46,245 bases of DNA from a virus. Location of the stretch: positions 1-46,245 of the IMG/VR virus record IMGVR_UViG_3300032116_000365; one strand, given 5' to 3'. The position numbers and the translations under genes are program-made. The notes beneath the pieces are model-generated. The model had not been told where the DNA came from. It ran no database searches and saw nothing but the letters and a program-made list of their open reading frames with translations. Shown here piece by piece: positions 29,151-39,453 of this stretch (position 1 is its first letter; the number at the start of each line of letters is the position of its first letter).

Positions 29151-32100
29151 GCCCGCCGACGATTGGCGTGCAACCCTCCGCCCACCCGAGCCGGTGGTGG
29201 AAGAGGAGAAGGCGTGGTGGGAGACCGCCGTCGATACGGTCACCGACGCCGCTTCCACCGGCCTCGGCTTCATCATGGGGCGTTCGCAGGACATTGGCAC
29301 CGTCCAAGGTGCCGGGTTGCAGCACGCGGTCAACTCGATGACCCCGGTCGCTGCCTCCAATGGCAGGTTGACAACTGGTTCCACCTACGCCAAGCCGCTG
29401 GAAGATCCCCGCGTGCTCGGCGCTGGTGCCCGCCTCGGTGCCGACCTGCGCAATCCGGCCCTCTCCATCGCTGGCCCGGTCCTTGCTCCACTTGCCCTCA
29501 CCATCGCCGCCCTTGACACGGGCACCCGTGCTCTGAACACGGGCATTGGCGGCACCACGCTGCTGTATCAGGGCGCTATTGCGAACAACACCGGCCAGTT
29601 GGACAAGGCTGCGAACCCGCTTCTGCGTGACGGCTTCCAGCCCGAGGACGTCGTGCAGACGTTCAAGATGATGTGGGGTGGGGACGAAGCCGTCAAGGAC
29701 GGCTTCGGGAACGAGATCATCGACCCAGCAACGGGTCAGCCGGTGATGGTGCAGAATTCCGTGACCGCTGGTCAGGCGATCTCCCTCACGGTCGGTCGCT
29801 CCGCCCAGAACATGATCGACTTCGTGGTGCCGGGTGACCAGTGGGCCGAGTGGGACAAGGCCATCATCGCTGACACCAACGCTGCGCTGAAGGACCCGGC
29901 GAACAGCCGTGGCCTGTTCTCGTGGGCCTCCGGCCTGTATTCCGAGTTCGACATCTTCAACTACCACGAGCGCGAGTCAGCGTTCAACCAAGGCGCTGGC
30001 CGGTGGATCTCTGGTGCCTCTGACGCCGCGATTCAGTGGTACATCGGTGTCGATGTCATCGCCGCGAAGGTGGCTGGTCACGCTGGCCGCTCTCTGTTCA
30101 CACAGACCTTCGAGTCGCTGGGCGACCTCGACACCCTCGCCACGCAGACGGCACAGCACGCTGCGTGGAAGGCAGGGCAGGACGCCGCAGAGGTCACCCT
30201 CATCGACGGCACCGTGAAGACGGTGGAAGCGCAGCGCACAGCGGCTGGTCAACTCATGGAATCGCTCATGAAGTTGGACGCCAAGAAGGTCGCACGCCAC
30301 GAAGTGGCACGTGCGTCCAACAACGGGCTGCTGGTCTCCCGCGTGCTCGGCAACATCAAGGACTACGACACCATGGTGAAGGCGTTCCGCGCCTTCGCTG
30401 GTGACGTACAGGCCATGGACGAACTCTTCGCAGCGGACGCCATCGCGATGGACGCCCTGAAGATGCAGAAGAGCGAGATCGACCACTACCGGGCGATCTT
30501 CGACATGAAGCCTGAGCAGATGATGGGCTTCTCCGTTGGTGACGTGGCTGGGATGCAGGCGCGGGCTCGCGCCGCTGGCATCGACGAGGCAGCCATCGCC
30601 CAGATGGACGAGGTCTACCAGCAGGCAGTGAAGGAGAACGCACCGCTGCGCGGTGCCATCGAGGCTTTCGGTGGTCGCAACGCTGGCGTTTCCGACATCC
30701 AGTTCTCCGGGCTGCGCCTCTCGCGACTCCAGTACGGCCCCAACTCCGTGGCCCGGCTGGAAGCCAACGCAGAGAAGGCAGCGAACCGCGCCATCTCCGG
30801 TGGCAACTGGGCTGTCGGTTCGTACAAGGCTGGCGGGGCGTTCGGTCGTCCCATCATGGTGTTCAAGTCCTCCCTCGGCTACATGAAGACGATGCGCCAG
30901 AACGGCGTCGTCAACCTGTCCGACAACGGCGACGATGCACTCGACATCTTCGCCGAGGCGGACGCTATGTTCGGCGCGACCAAGATGTTCCGCGTCCTGT
31001 CCCGGCAGGGGACGGACGTCACCATGAAGGCTCGCAGCGCCGCTGATCAGGCCGAGGGCATCAAGGTCGAGACTGTCATCGAGTTCCGCGACGACTTCTA
31101 CCGTCGCATGGTGCAGGCCAAGAGTGCCAACGAGCGTCGCGCAGTGATGACGTGGTTCGAGAACCGGGCCATGGAGATCATGGCCGCGTACTACGGCATC
31201 GAGCGTCGTCAACTAGACGACATCGCAGCGAAGTACCGGGACACCAAGACCACCGTCGTGCACACGCTTCAGCGTCACGGCTGGTTCGACGACAACGGCA
31301 CCATCGTCGCCATGCCGGAGGCGAAGGTCGCACTGGATGATTTGGAACTCCAGTCCCAGATGGCAGAGAACTTCTACCTGATGGACTTCGACTGGCTGGA
31401 GAAGGTCGTCCGCATCGACAAGGGCTCGTTCTCCGCCAAGACCGGCAAGCGTGGTGACACCTTCGCTGGTGCGCTGGACGCCGTGTGGCGTCCGCTGGTC
31501 CTGATGCGTCTGGGCTACACCCAGCGCAACGTGGCTGAGGGTTGGCTGCGTGAACTCGCGTCCTACGGATCCATCGGAATGCTGGTGGATCGCAAGATGG
31601 GAACACGCGGCATCGACGAGTCCGACAAGGCTCTGCTCCGCTGGGGTCAGCAGGGTGGCCGTGCAATCGACCGCACCTTCGGCAACGCCAAGCGTCTCCT
31701 CACTCATGGCAGCCTGCGTCGCGCCGTGCGCGAACTTCAGGCTGGACAGGAGTCAGCCTCCAAGATCCACGCGACAGCAGTGGACAGCGAGCAGCGCCTC
31801 TCGGCGCTGGACGAGAAGATCGCTGCCCGTCGCGCGAAGGTGGAGAAGCAGGCCCGGATCGAGGAGACCGAGAACCGCCGCGACATCCACCACACCACGG
31901 CTGGTGCCGTGTGGGAGGACATCGACACGGAGTGGCGTGGCCGGGTGGACGATGCAATGCGTGGCGGCATGTCCGTCATCATCCCGCCCCGTTTCGTGGA
32001 GCCACTCACCAAGAAGCCACGGCGTGACCGTGTCAAGGTCACCGCGTTCACGGACGAGGAAGAGTCCTTCGCCGCTCAGGCCACCGCTGACGAGAACATC

Positions 32101-35100
32101 ACCTCGATGTTCGATGAGGTCGCTGGTGGTCCGGGCCAGTACAACGAACTGGCTGAGGCTGGCGACTACGACGAACTGGATGCTGGCTACTCAGCGTGGC
32201 TGAGTGCGTCGGAGAACCAGCAACTGCTGAACCTCCGCGCCCAGATAGATGCTGGGGCTGACGTCGGCCAGCAGGTCATCGACCTGTACAGCAGGGCGCA
32301 GTTCCGTGCAGCCGAGCGCGCAATGCGCGACGGCGACTACGTGGTGATCGTGAACGGCGACGGTTCCGTCTACCGTGTCCACGACCTGACCGATGTGGCT
32401 GTCGAGGACGTTGACGCTCTCGCCGTCATCAAGCAGGCGAACGCCAAGTACGCCACCCATGTACGGGCCACGGTGTACGGCGACATGCTGGACCTTCGCC
32501 CTCGTCAGATCACCCTCGAACAGGAGTCGCTGGACGCAGTCCGAGCGGCGACTGCTGAGGACGCGGTCTCCTTCCCCTACGGCGGGGCTGATCGGCAGGC
32601 TCTCGACAAGCACCTTGACTTGCTGTTCCAAGACTTGGGCATCGTCAGCACCCGCAGTTCCACTCTGGGGAAACTGGAGGAGATGCACCTCATCCTCGAC
32701 ATGGCCGAGAAGGATCCGTTCTTCAACGAACTCCTCGCATTCAACGCGATGATCAAGCGGCTTAGCATGACCAACCCGCAGATGGTGAAGTGGTTCGAGG
32801 ACAAGGGCCTGCTCATCGACTCGCACGTGGTGAAGTCCGTGGAGAAGATGCTGGCCCGTACACCCAAGAAGCAGAAGGAAGCGGAGGACGAGTACACCGC
32901 TGCCTACGACGAAATGTGGCAGAAGTTGCAGGATCCCGACTTCTGGCGGGACCTGCCTGAGGCCAACGACATCATGGAGTGGGGCTTCTCCTTCCACGGG
33001 GGTACCCGCATCCCGGGTGACCGGATCGCAATCATCCCGCCGAAGACGCAGGAAAACGTCGAGAACCTGCACGGCATGGGCTTCTACACGACGCAGGATC
33101 CCGGAGTGGCGGGCGAGTACATCCTGAACCGTGGCATCAGAGGCGACGGTGAACCTGTCATGTACATGGTTGCTCACGACCCGGAAGACGAGACCCGATT
33201 CCTCAATATGGATGAGGACTACTTCCCCGTCACGTTTGGGCTGGAGACTGACGCTGACTCGTGGGCTCTGGCCGACGAGATGCGCGGCATCTACGACGAC
33301 ATGGCTGAGTCCCTTGGGCTGGATGTCCGCGCCGATGACAACGTCTGGGGCGAGGTCGAAGAAATGATGCCGATGGCCGCTGCCGGTGAACTAAACGGGC
33401 AGGCGTACGACAATGGCATTGAGACCCTGCGGGTCGCCATGACCTACCACATATCCATCCACTACGCCGAGGCCAAGGGCCTGATCGGGGATGCAGCAGA
33501 CATCGCCAAAATAGGTCGCGGCGACGAACTTGCTGAGGACGGCCTGACTGTTGCCTACGACGTGCAGAAGGCGTGGATGGATGCGTTTGTGAAGCGCGGC
33601 CTTCTCGGCGTTCGGCATGAGGGTGGGTCGCGCACCGGGAACGAAGCCCACAACGTCTTCATCTGGTACGCCGAGCCTGACGATCTCGTCCCGATTGAGT
33701 CCCTGACTCAGGAGGCGATGGAGGTGCAGCGTCTTCGGAACCGCCTCCACGCCCTGAACGACAAGATCCGGACTGACAAGGGCAACCTGAAGATTCTGAA
33801 GAACGCCACCCCGTTCGATGCAGCACGCATGGACGCCTCCCGCATGGGCGACTTCCATATGCGTGCCATGACCCAGTACATGAACGAGTCGGGTCGCGGT
33901 GGAGTGTTTCTGCCTGACTCGGCTTCGCCTTCCGGCTACCGCCTCATTGTCAACCCTGACCGCATGTCGGTTGCCTCTGAGTCTGCCGACACGGTGCTGC
34001 CGTCCTCTCTGGTTGGTCGCGACTACGGCGACGACGTCGCTGACCAGATGTGGGGGGAGACCCTGAAGCAGAACACGCGAGTGTTCAGCGCGGAAGGGAT
34101 GCACCCGGGTGACCTGTACAACATGACCCGCAACGACGAGGTCTCGAAGTACCTCGCTGGCGAGACCAAGTCGCTGAGCAAGAAAGGTAAGGTTGCCCTC
34201 GCTCGGTGGATGGAGGTCAACAACCACACCCACGTGGCTACCGCCAAGGGTGAGACGAAGACAATCTCCGAACTCATCGGTGGGAAGCAGACCGGCTCCA
34301 TGTACGGGGCGATGCTCGACGCTGACGAGATCGCCCAGCGTCAGGTTTTCCTCGCCTCGCAGGACGACACGCTCCAGACCCTGCTGGCCGAGCGGTCTCA
34401 GGTGATGCAGGAAGCGCAGGCTGCACGTGGACGGCTGTCCAAGGCCGAGGAGGAGAACAAGGCTCTGGTCGCCAAGTTGGAGGCCCGCCTCGGCAAGCGT
34501 CGCGCCAAGGGTGGTCAGGTCAAGGCCAAGGTTGGCACAGGTGAGGAGCGGTTCCGCTCCCAGCACCTCGACGATGAACTAACTGTCAGCGGTCCCCTGT
34601 CTGACGCAGAGCAGGGCCAGATGTGGGCCACGCTGTCGGGCTCCGACCGCCGCGTGATGATGGATCTGATGGGCTACTCCGACCGGAACATGCGTCGTCT
34701 CCAGAAGACGACCGAGACGAAGAACTTCGTCCCCGGTGAGGACGGCTACTTCGAGGTCCTGTCCGAGCAGATCAACCGCTTCTGGCGTAACGACCCGGTC
34801 ATGCAGATGCTGCTGTCCGGGAAGACAGAAGACGAGGTCTTCGACGAACTGATGAAGACGGCCCGTGGTCGTGCATGGGTGCGGGATCAGGCTGGCGTGG
34901 ACATGGACAAGGACCTTATCGACGAGGACACGCTGTCCGAGGTCGCGGCAGAGTGGACTCGTGGAGCAATCGAGGAGTCCTCTTCTGTCATCAACGACTT
35001 TGTCCCAGACGGGGAGATGCGCGAGTTCCTCGCCAACAACGACGTCAGCCCGATGTGGCTGCGTCAGCAGTTGGGGTGGCGTGGGGATCTGCCCTCGATC

Positions 35101-37113
35101 CGTGGCTTCCGCTCCGTGCACAAGTCGCAGACGGAGTTCCGTGGCGTCACCTCTGCGGTGATGCACGCGCTGGGTACCGTGCCGGAGAACCACCTCGTGC
35201 GTCATCCGTTCTTCCGCGCCCGCTGGCGCGAGGAGATGCAGCGTCAGGTGGACCTGTTCGGCGAGCAGTTGGGGAAGAAGGGTGACTGGGACGGTCGCTT
35301 CACCGAGGAGCAGATCAGCCGGATGATGCACTCATCTAAGGCCTACGCCCTGAAGCAGACCAACGAGACCCTGTACTCGATCACACGCATGAGCACGCCT
35401 GCTCATGCCATGCGGTTCATCATGCCGTTCTACCCGGCGTGGTTCTCGTCGATGAAGTACTGGCTGGGCCGTGTCCCTGTGGAGAACCCGCAGAACATCG
35501 TCCGGTACGGCATGGTGTGGAACGCCCCGAACTCGATGGGCATGTACCAAGACGAGAACGGCCAGCCGGTCAAGAGCGCCAGCCAAGAGGGCAACGGCAT
35601 CCCAGCCTTCATCGAGAACCTGACCAGTAAGTGGACTGGTGCGGACGACGGCAACATGGTCATCCAGTTGACTCCCGCCATTGCCGAGAAGATGGCGTTC
35701 CTTACGGGTGGCAACTCCACCCTGTCCATCTCCAAGGGCAGCCTTGACGTGCTGCTTCAGGGTGAGACGTTCTTCATCCCCGGCCTTGGCCCGCTGGTTG
35801 CCATGCCGTCCAACTGGATTGCCTCGCTGAAGCCCGACTGGGCAACGACTCTGGAGACTGGCGAACTAACTGGCCCGCTCTACGACGCCATCCTCCCCTT
35901 CGGCCCCACCAAGGAGAAGGACTTCATCGACGCAGCCACGGAGGCTTGGACTCCGGCTGCGGTGCAGAGGGCCATTCAGGGCATGAGGGGCATGGACTCG
36001 GCGGCGTTCTCGAACGCCACCAACTCCATCTACCGGGACATGATTGTCGACTGGGAGATCAGTGGACGCACTGGCCCCACTCCGTCCTTCCTCGACGCTA
36101 CTGATCAAGCGTCAGACTTCTTCAAGTTCCGCATCGCCGTGTCCCTCACCTCGCCGACTGCTGTCGGCTTCCAGTCGAAGTACAAGTTCTACTCTGACGA
36201 GTGGCGCAGGATCGAGCGGAAGTTCTACGACCTTCAGGACTCCAACCCGAACGACCCGTCCATCAAGGACGGGGCGAACAAGGCTGCGCAGAACGAGTTC
36301 CTCACCATGTACGGTCCCCAGTTCTACGCCATGACTCAGAGCCTGTCCGGCTCTTCGTCTGGCATGGGTGCCAACGTCGGTGAGTTCAAGGAGTTCGACG
36401 CAAACCCTGAACTGATGGCTGGTCTGGCAAGCATCGGTGATGATGCGTCCTACATCACCATGGCTACTCGACCGTTCGCCAACGCCGGGAACGAAGAGGG
36501 CTTCGACCCGGCTGTGTACGCATGGCAGTTCAACCGCCACATCGAGGGTGCTCCGAACAAGACCATCAGGGCTGGTGCGACGAACCGTCGAGACATGATC
36601 CTCGATGTCCATGAGCAGGTTGGCTGGTACGAGTGGAACAAGATCAACGACCAGTTGGAACCGCTGTACGAGGCGAAGCAGATCTCCCATGACGTCTACA
36701 CCGAGGTGAAGCGTCAGGCCGCTCAGGCCATCGGCAAGCAGTACCCGGCGTGGTTCGTGGCCTACAACGATAGTAACGGCTCGCGTTCCATGGGGTCCGA
36801 CAAGGCACTGGACACGCTAGTCAACAACAAGCAGTGGATGGACTCTCACGGCGACACCACCTACGCCAAGTCGGTGGTGGAGTTCAAGTACAACCGGGAT
36901 GCCATCATCGCTGAACTCCAGCGTCGGGCCACGCTGCCCGACGGTTCGTCCAACATCGAGGCGAAGTCAAACGCGGACCTTGCTTTGGTCTACGAGGAGT
37001 TGGTCAAGTATTGCTCCTCGCTGGATCCCGGCGGTGACTTCATCAACATGCACTCACGGTTCTTCGGCTCTGACAAGTTGAAGGCCATTCCCGACAAGAA
37101 GTACGGAGGCTGA
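29143..37113 (+). CDS. Giant internal virion protein with ADP-ribosyltransferase-like module
   Basis: This 2656-residue protein has its start chosen at ATG 29143 (overlap with TAG); ATG 29122 would add seven residues. It is mostly helical with no signal peptide. Residues ~1275-1510 contain FSFHGG, GMGFYTTQDPGVAGEYI, GVRHEGG and HNVFIWYAEPDDLVPI, the order seen in ART-like domains of large polyvalent phage proteins. Residues ~2086-2110 hold the aromatic block MRFIMPFYPAWFSSMKYW. Its length and place among capsid genes suggest an ejected internal protein that helps DNA entry and may modify a host target. Confidence 0.7.
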   Translation: MVRPADDWRATLRPPEPVVEEEKAWWETAVDTVTDAASTGLGFIMGRSQDIGTVQGAGLQHAVNSMTPVAASNGRLTTGSTYAKPLEDPRVLGAGARLGADLRNPALSIAGPVLAPLALTIAALDTGTRALNTGIGGTTLLYQGAIANNTGQLDKAANPLLRDGFQPEDVVQTFKMMWGGDEAVKDGFGNEIIDPATGQPVMVQNSVTAGQAISLTVGRSAQNMIDFVVPGDQWAEWDKAIIADTNAALKDPANSRGLFSWASGLYSEFDIFNYHERESAFNQGAGRWISGASDAAIQWYIGVDVIAAKVAGHAGRSLFTQTFESLGDLDTLATQTAQHAAWKAGQDAAEVTLIDGTVKTVEAQRTAAGQLMESLMKLDAKKVARHEVARASNNGLLVSRVLGNIKDYDTMVKAFRAFAGDVQAMDELFAADAIAMDALKMQKSEIDHYRAIFDMKPEQMMGFSVGDVAGMQARARAAGIDEAAIAQMDEVYQQAVKENAPLRGAIEAFGGRNAGVSDIQFSGLRLSRLQYGPNSVARLEANAEKAANRAISGGNWAVGSYKAGGAFGRPIMVFKSSLGYMKTMRQNGVVNLSDNGDDALDIFAEADAMFGATKMFRVLSRQGTDVTMKARSAADQAEGIKVETVIEFRDDFYRRMVQAKSANERRAVMTWFENRAMEIMAAYYGIERRQLDDIAAKYRDTKTTVVHTLQRHGWFDDNGTIVAMPEAKVALDDLELQSQMAENFYLMDFDWLEKVVRIDKGSFSAKTGKRGDTFAGALDAVWRPLVLMRLGYTQRNVAEGWLRELASYGSIGMLVDRKMGTRGIDESDKALLRWGQQGGRAIDRTFGNAKRLLTHGSLRRAVRELQAGQESASKIHATAVDSEQRLSALDEKIAARRAKVEKQARIEETENRRDIHHTTAGAVWEDIDTEWRGRVDDAMRGGMSVIIPPRFVEPLTKKPRRDRVKVTAFTDEEESFAAQATADENITSMFDEVAGGPGQYNELAEAGDYDELDAGYSAWLSASENQQLLNLRAQIDAGADVGQQVIDLYSRAQFRAAERAMRDGDYVVIVNGDGSVYRVHDLTDVAVEDVDALAVIKQANAKYATHVRATVYGDMLDLRPRQITLEQESLDAVRAATAEDAVSFPYGGADRQALDKHLDLLFQDLGIVSTRSSTLGKLEEMHLILDMAEKDPFFNELLAFNAMIKRLSMTNPQMVKWFEDKGLLIDSHVVKSVEKMLARTPKKQKEAEDEYTAAYDEMWQKLQDPDFWRDLPEANDIMEWGFSFHGGTRIPGDRIAIIPPKTQENVENLHGMGFYTTQDPGVAGEYILNRGIRGDGEPVMYMVAHDPEDETRFLNMDEDYFPVTFGLETDADSWALADEMRGIYDDMAESLGLDVRADDNVWGEVEEMMPMAAAGELNGQAYDNGIETLRVAMTYHISIHYAEAKGLIGDAADIAKIGRGDELAEDGLTVAYDVQKAWMDAFVKRGLLGVRHEGGSRTGNEAHNVFIWYAEPDDLVPIESLTQEAMEVQRLRNRLHALNDKIRTDKGNLKILKNATPFDAARMDASRMGDFHMRAMTQYMNESGRGGVFLPDSASPSGYRLIVNPDRMSVASESADTVLPSSLVGRDYGDDVADQMWGETLKQNTRVFSAEGMHPGDLYNMTRNDEVSKYLAGETKSLSKKGKVALARWMEVNNHTHVATAKGETKTISELIGGKQTGSMYGAMLDADEIAQRQVFLASQDDTLQTLLAERSQVMQEAQAARGRLSKAEEENKALVAKLEARLGKRRAKGGQVKAKVGTGEERFRSQHLDDELTVSGPLSDAEQGQMWATLSGSDRRVMMDLMGYSDRNMRRLQKTTETKNFVPGEDGYFEVLSEQINRFWRNDPVMQMLLSGKTEDEVFDELMKTARGRAWVRDQAGVDMDKDLIDEDTLSEVAAEWTRGAIEESSSVINDFVPDGEMREFLANNDVSPMWLRQQLGWRGDLPSIRGFRSVHKSQTEFRGVTSAVMHALGTVPENHLVRHPFFRARWREEMQRQVDLFGEQLGKKGDWDGRFTEEQISRMMHSSKAYALKQTNETLYSITRMSTPAHAMRFIMPFYPAWFSSMKYWLGRVPVENPQNIVRYGMVWNAPNSMGMYQDENGQPVKSASQEGNGIPAFIENLTSKWTGADDGNMVIQLTPAIAEKMAFLTGGNSTLSISKGSLDVLLQGETFFIPGLGPLVAMPSNWIASLKPDWATTLETGELTGPLYDAILPFGPTKEKDFIDAATEAWTPAAVQRAIQGMRGMDSAAFSNATNSIYRDMIVDWEISGRTGPTPSFLDATDQASDFFKFRIAVSLTSPTAVGFQSKYKFYSDEWRRIERKFYDLQDSNPNDPSIKDGANKAAQNEFLTMYGPQFYAMTQSLSGSSSGMGANVGEFKEFDANPELMAGLASIGDDASYITMATRPFANAGNEEGFDPAVYAWQFNRHIEGAPNKTIRAGATNRRDMILDVHEQVGWYEWNKINDQLEPLYEAKQISHDVYTEVKRQAAQAIGKQYPAWFVAYNDSNGSRSMGSDKALDTLVNNKQWMDSHGDTTYAKSVVEFKYNRDAIIAELQRRATLPDGSSNIEAKSNADLALVYEELVKYCSSLDPGGDFINMHSRFFGSDKLKAIPDKKYGG

Positions 37114-37114
37114 C

Positions 37115-38038
37115 ATGGCAGTGACAGCCGATGATAAGAGCCTTGGTGGTCAGGTCACCGACCCCAACGCACCCACTGGAGGCTTCCTCAATGGTGCCGC
37201 AAACGCGATGGGATTCGATCTCGCTGGTGCTATCGCCAAGGCGCAGGCTGCCGCTGGTGCGGGCACATTGAATGCGTACGACCCGTACGTCACTCTCGCC
37301 CAGCAGCAGACCCGCGTGGGATACCCGACTTTGGTCGGCGTATCCAACGGCAGCCCCGCCTATGTGGGCAGCACCCTAGATCAGAACGCTGGTGCCAGCA
37401 CCGCTCAGTACGAAGAACTGCTCGCCCCGGGCTCGTACATCAAGTTCGCAGACGACCCTGTCCGTGAACTGCTGATCAAACTGCTAGGCAAGAACGAGGA
37501 GAAGTACGACGGCTTGTTCCGCTCTGCTGCGGAGCAGGCGGCGTACCTGACATGGAAGACGGGGAAGCCTGTCTCTATCGAGGACGTCCTGTCGGGCAAC
37601 GCCCCGGGCGTCAGCCCCGGCGATCTGGTGAACAAGGCTGGCTCGGACAATGGCTACGGGACAAAGACGAACTCGTACACCAACAAGACCGTCAGCCTGT
37701 CGAACCGTGGAGAGGCGAACCGCATCGTGGATGCGGCGCTGACCACTGCTCTGGGTCGCCGCGCGACACAGGCTGAGCAGGCGCAGTTCCTCGGGCTGTT
37801 GAACCAGAACCAGCGAGCCAACCCGGAGATCCAGACACAGAACTCCACTGTCACAACGTCGGAGGGTGGGACGTCCTCGTCCTACTCCACCACCCAGAAG
37901 GGTGGCTTCGACGCGCAGAACTTTGGCGACCAGTACGCCCGTGCACAGGATGGCTACGCGGAGTACCAAGCCGCCACGACGTACATGGATGCCTTCGCCC
38001 AGACGCTGGCGAAGAAGACTCAGGAGAGGTTGGTGTAA
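37115..38038 (+). CDS. Hypothetical structural protein
   Basis: This 307-residue protein starts at ATG 37115, one base after the giant gene. It is Ala/Gly/Gln/Thr-rich, with a central helical domain (LAPGSYIKFADDPVRELLIK, EDVLSGNAPGVSPGDLV) and a polar C-terminal stretch. It is probably an internal or connector protein coassembled with its neighbours. The next ATG overlaps the stop (TAATG). Confidence 0.6.
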   Translation: MAVTADDKSLGGQVTDPNAPTGGFLNGAANAMGFDLAGAIAKAQAAAGAGTLNAYDPYVTLAQQQTRVGYPTLVGVSNGSPAYVGSTLDQNAGASTAQYEELLAPGSYIKFADDPVRELLIKLLGKNEEKYDGLFRSAAEQAAYLTWKTGKPVSIEDVLSGNAPGVSPGDLVNKAGSDNGYGTKTNSYTNKTVSLSNRGEANRIVDAALTTALGRRATQAEQAQFLGLLNQNQRANPEIQTQNSTVTTSEGGTSSSYSTTQKGGFDAQNFGDQYARAQDGYAEYQAATTYMDAFAQTLAKKTQERLV

Positions 38039-39453
38039 TGGCGAACCTCAGCAGGAACTGGGAGCAGGCTGCCCAGTGGGCTCAGCAGGCTTCCAGTTCT
38101 GGCAGGACGTGGTCGGGTCTGTGTGACCGCTACGTTGCCAACGTCTACGGTCAGGCTCACTCGGGCTACGAGTCTGCACTGGTGCACTGGGGCAAGACCC
38201 CAGCCAACCTGCGCCGTGACGGTGACCGCAACCCGCCCATCGGGGCACTGGTGTACTGGCGTACCGGCAAGCCCGCAGGCCACGTTGCCGTGGTCGTGGG
38301 CAAGAACGCCAACGGTGAGCCGCTCATCTCGACGACGCACACCAACGATGGCGTCCCCACCACGATGACCCTCGACGAAGCAGGGATGCAGTACCTCGGC
38401 TGGGCCGTGCCGTACTTCCAAGGCAAGACCGCGAAGTTGGATCCCAACGCGCAGATCGCTCCGTACGATCCGACGGCTCCGCTGGAGAATAACGGGCTGC
38501 CGGATGCAGCCCCCACCTCCACCATCGAGGGTGACTACAACAACGACGGCGTCGTCAACCAGAAGGACAAGACCCTCCGGCAGGATGACATCTCGTGGGA
38601 TGTCTTGGAGATGGACTACGAGACCGCATGGCGGGTCGTGGATGGTGTTCCTGAACTTCGCGAGTTGCTGAAGCAGGCGGTGAAGGAAGGCTGGGACGAC
38701 AAGAAGTTCAGCATCGAACTCGAAGGCACCAAGTGGTACGGATCTCAGGAATCCTCCTACGCCGCTGAGGCGTGGTTTGCCAAGGAGAAGGGCGGCAAGA
38801 ACTGGGAGGATCAGGTCGATCAGGCAGCCGAGACGGTGCAGCGGATCGCTGCCTCGATGGGTGCTGAGATCCCTGACACTGAACTTGCAGCATGGGGTGA
38901 GCGGTACATCTTCGGCGGTTGGATGAACGACAACCGCAAGGGCATGATGATGGACGAACTGGCCCGGTACATCGACCCCTCGAAGGGGTCGGCTGCGACG
39001 GTCACTGCGAGCCTGAAGAAGCAGGCACTAGACAACGGCATCACCCTTGACGAGGGCTGGTTCAAGGATGTGGCGAAGTCGATTGCCCGTGGCGAGTCGG
39101 CTTCGACCGACTGGGACATGTGGATCCGAAAGCAGGCTGCTGACAGGAACCCACTGTACGCGGAGCAGTTGATGGCTGGCGTGACGATGAAGTCGATCAC
39201 GTCTCCGTACCGCAGTCGGTACGCAGACCTGATGGGTGAGGACGCGGAGAACATCAGCCTCGACAACCCGGACGTTCAGTCCGCCATCGGTCAGGTGGAC
39301 GAGAAGGGCAAGCCCAAGCCGATGAGTTACGCGGACTTCGACACGATGATCCGCAAGAAGCCTGAGTGGTTGAAGACGGAGAAGGGCAGCAAGGCCTTCA
39401 TCGCCACTGCCACCCGCATGGCACAGGACTGGGGGTTCATCTCTAATGGCTAA
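38038..39453 (+). CDS. Virion CHAP-like peptidoglycan hydrolase with EF-hand/dockerin-like motif
   Basis: This 471-residue protein starts at ATG 38038. The N-terminal ~120 residues fit a CHAP/NlpC-type hydrolase: Cys29 (GLCDRYVANVYG), His82 (AGHVAVVVGKN) and GALVYW before it. Near residues 164-180, GDYNNDGVVNQKD is a calcium-binding DxNxDGxVxxxD loop as in dockerins. The C-terminal ~280 residues are helical and unassigned. Its position within structural genes suggests a particle-borne enzyme that opens the cell wall during infection. Confidence 0.7.
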   Translation: MANLSRNWEQAAQWAQQASSSGRTWSGLCDRYVANVYGQAHSGYESALVHWGKTPANLRRDGDRNPPIGALVYWRTGKPAGHVAVVVGKNANGEPLISTTHTNDGVPTTMTLDEAGMQYLGWAVPYFQGKTAKLDPNAQIAPYDPTAPLENNGLPDAAPTSTIEGDYNNDGVVNQKDKTLRQDDISWDVLEMDYETAWRVVDGVPELRELLKQAVKEGWDDKKFSIELEGTKWYGSQESSYAAEAWFAKEKGGKNWEDQVDQAAETVQRIAASMGAEIPDTELAAWGERYIFGGWMNDNRKGMMMDELARYIDPSKGSAATVTASLKKQALDNGITLDEGWFKDVAKSIARGESASTDWDMWIRKQAADRNPLYAEQLMAGVTMKSITSPYRSRYADLMGEDAENISLDNPDVQSAIGQVDEKGKPKPMSYADFDTMIRKKPEWLKTEKGSKAFIATATRMAQDWGFISNG

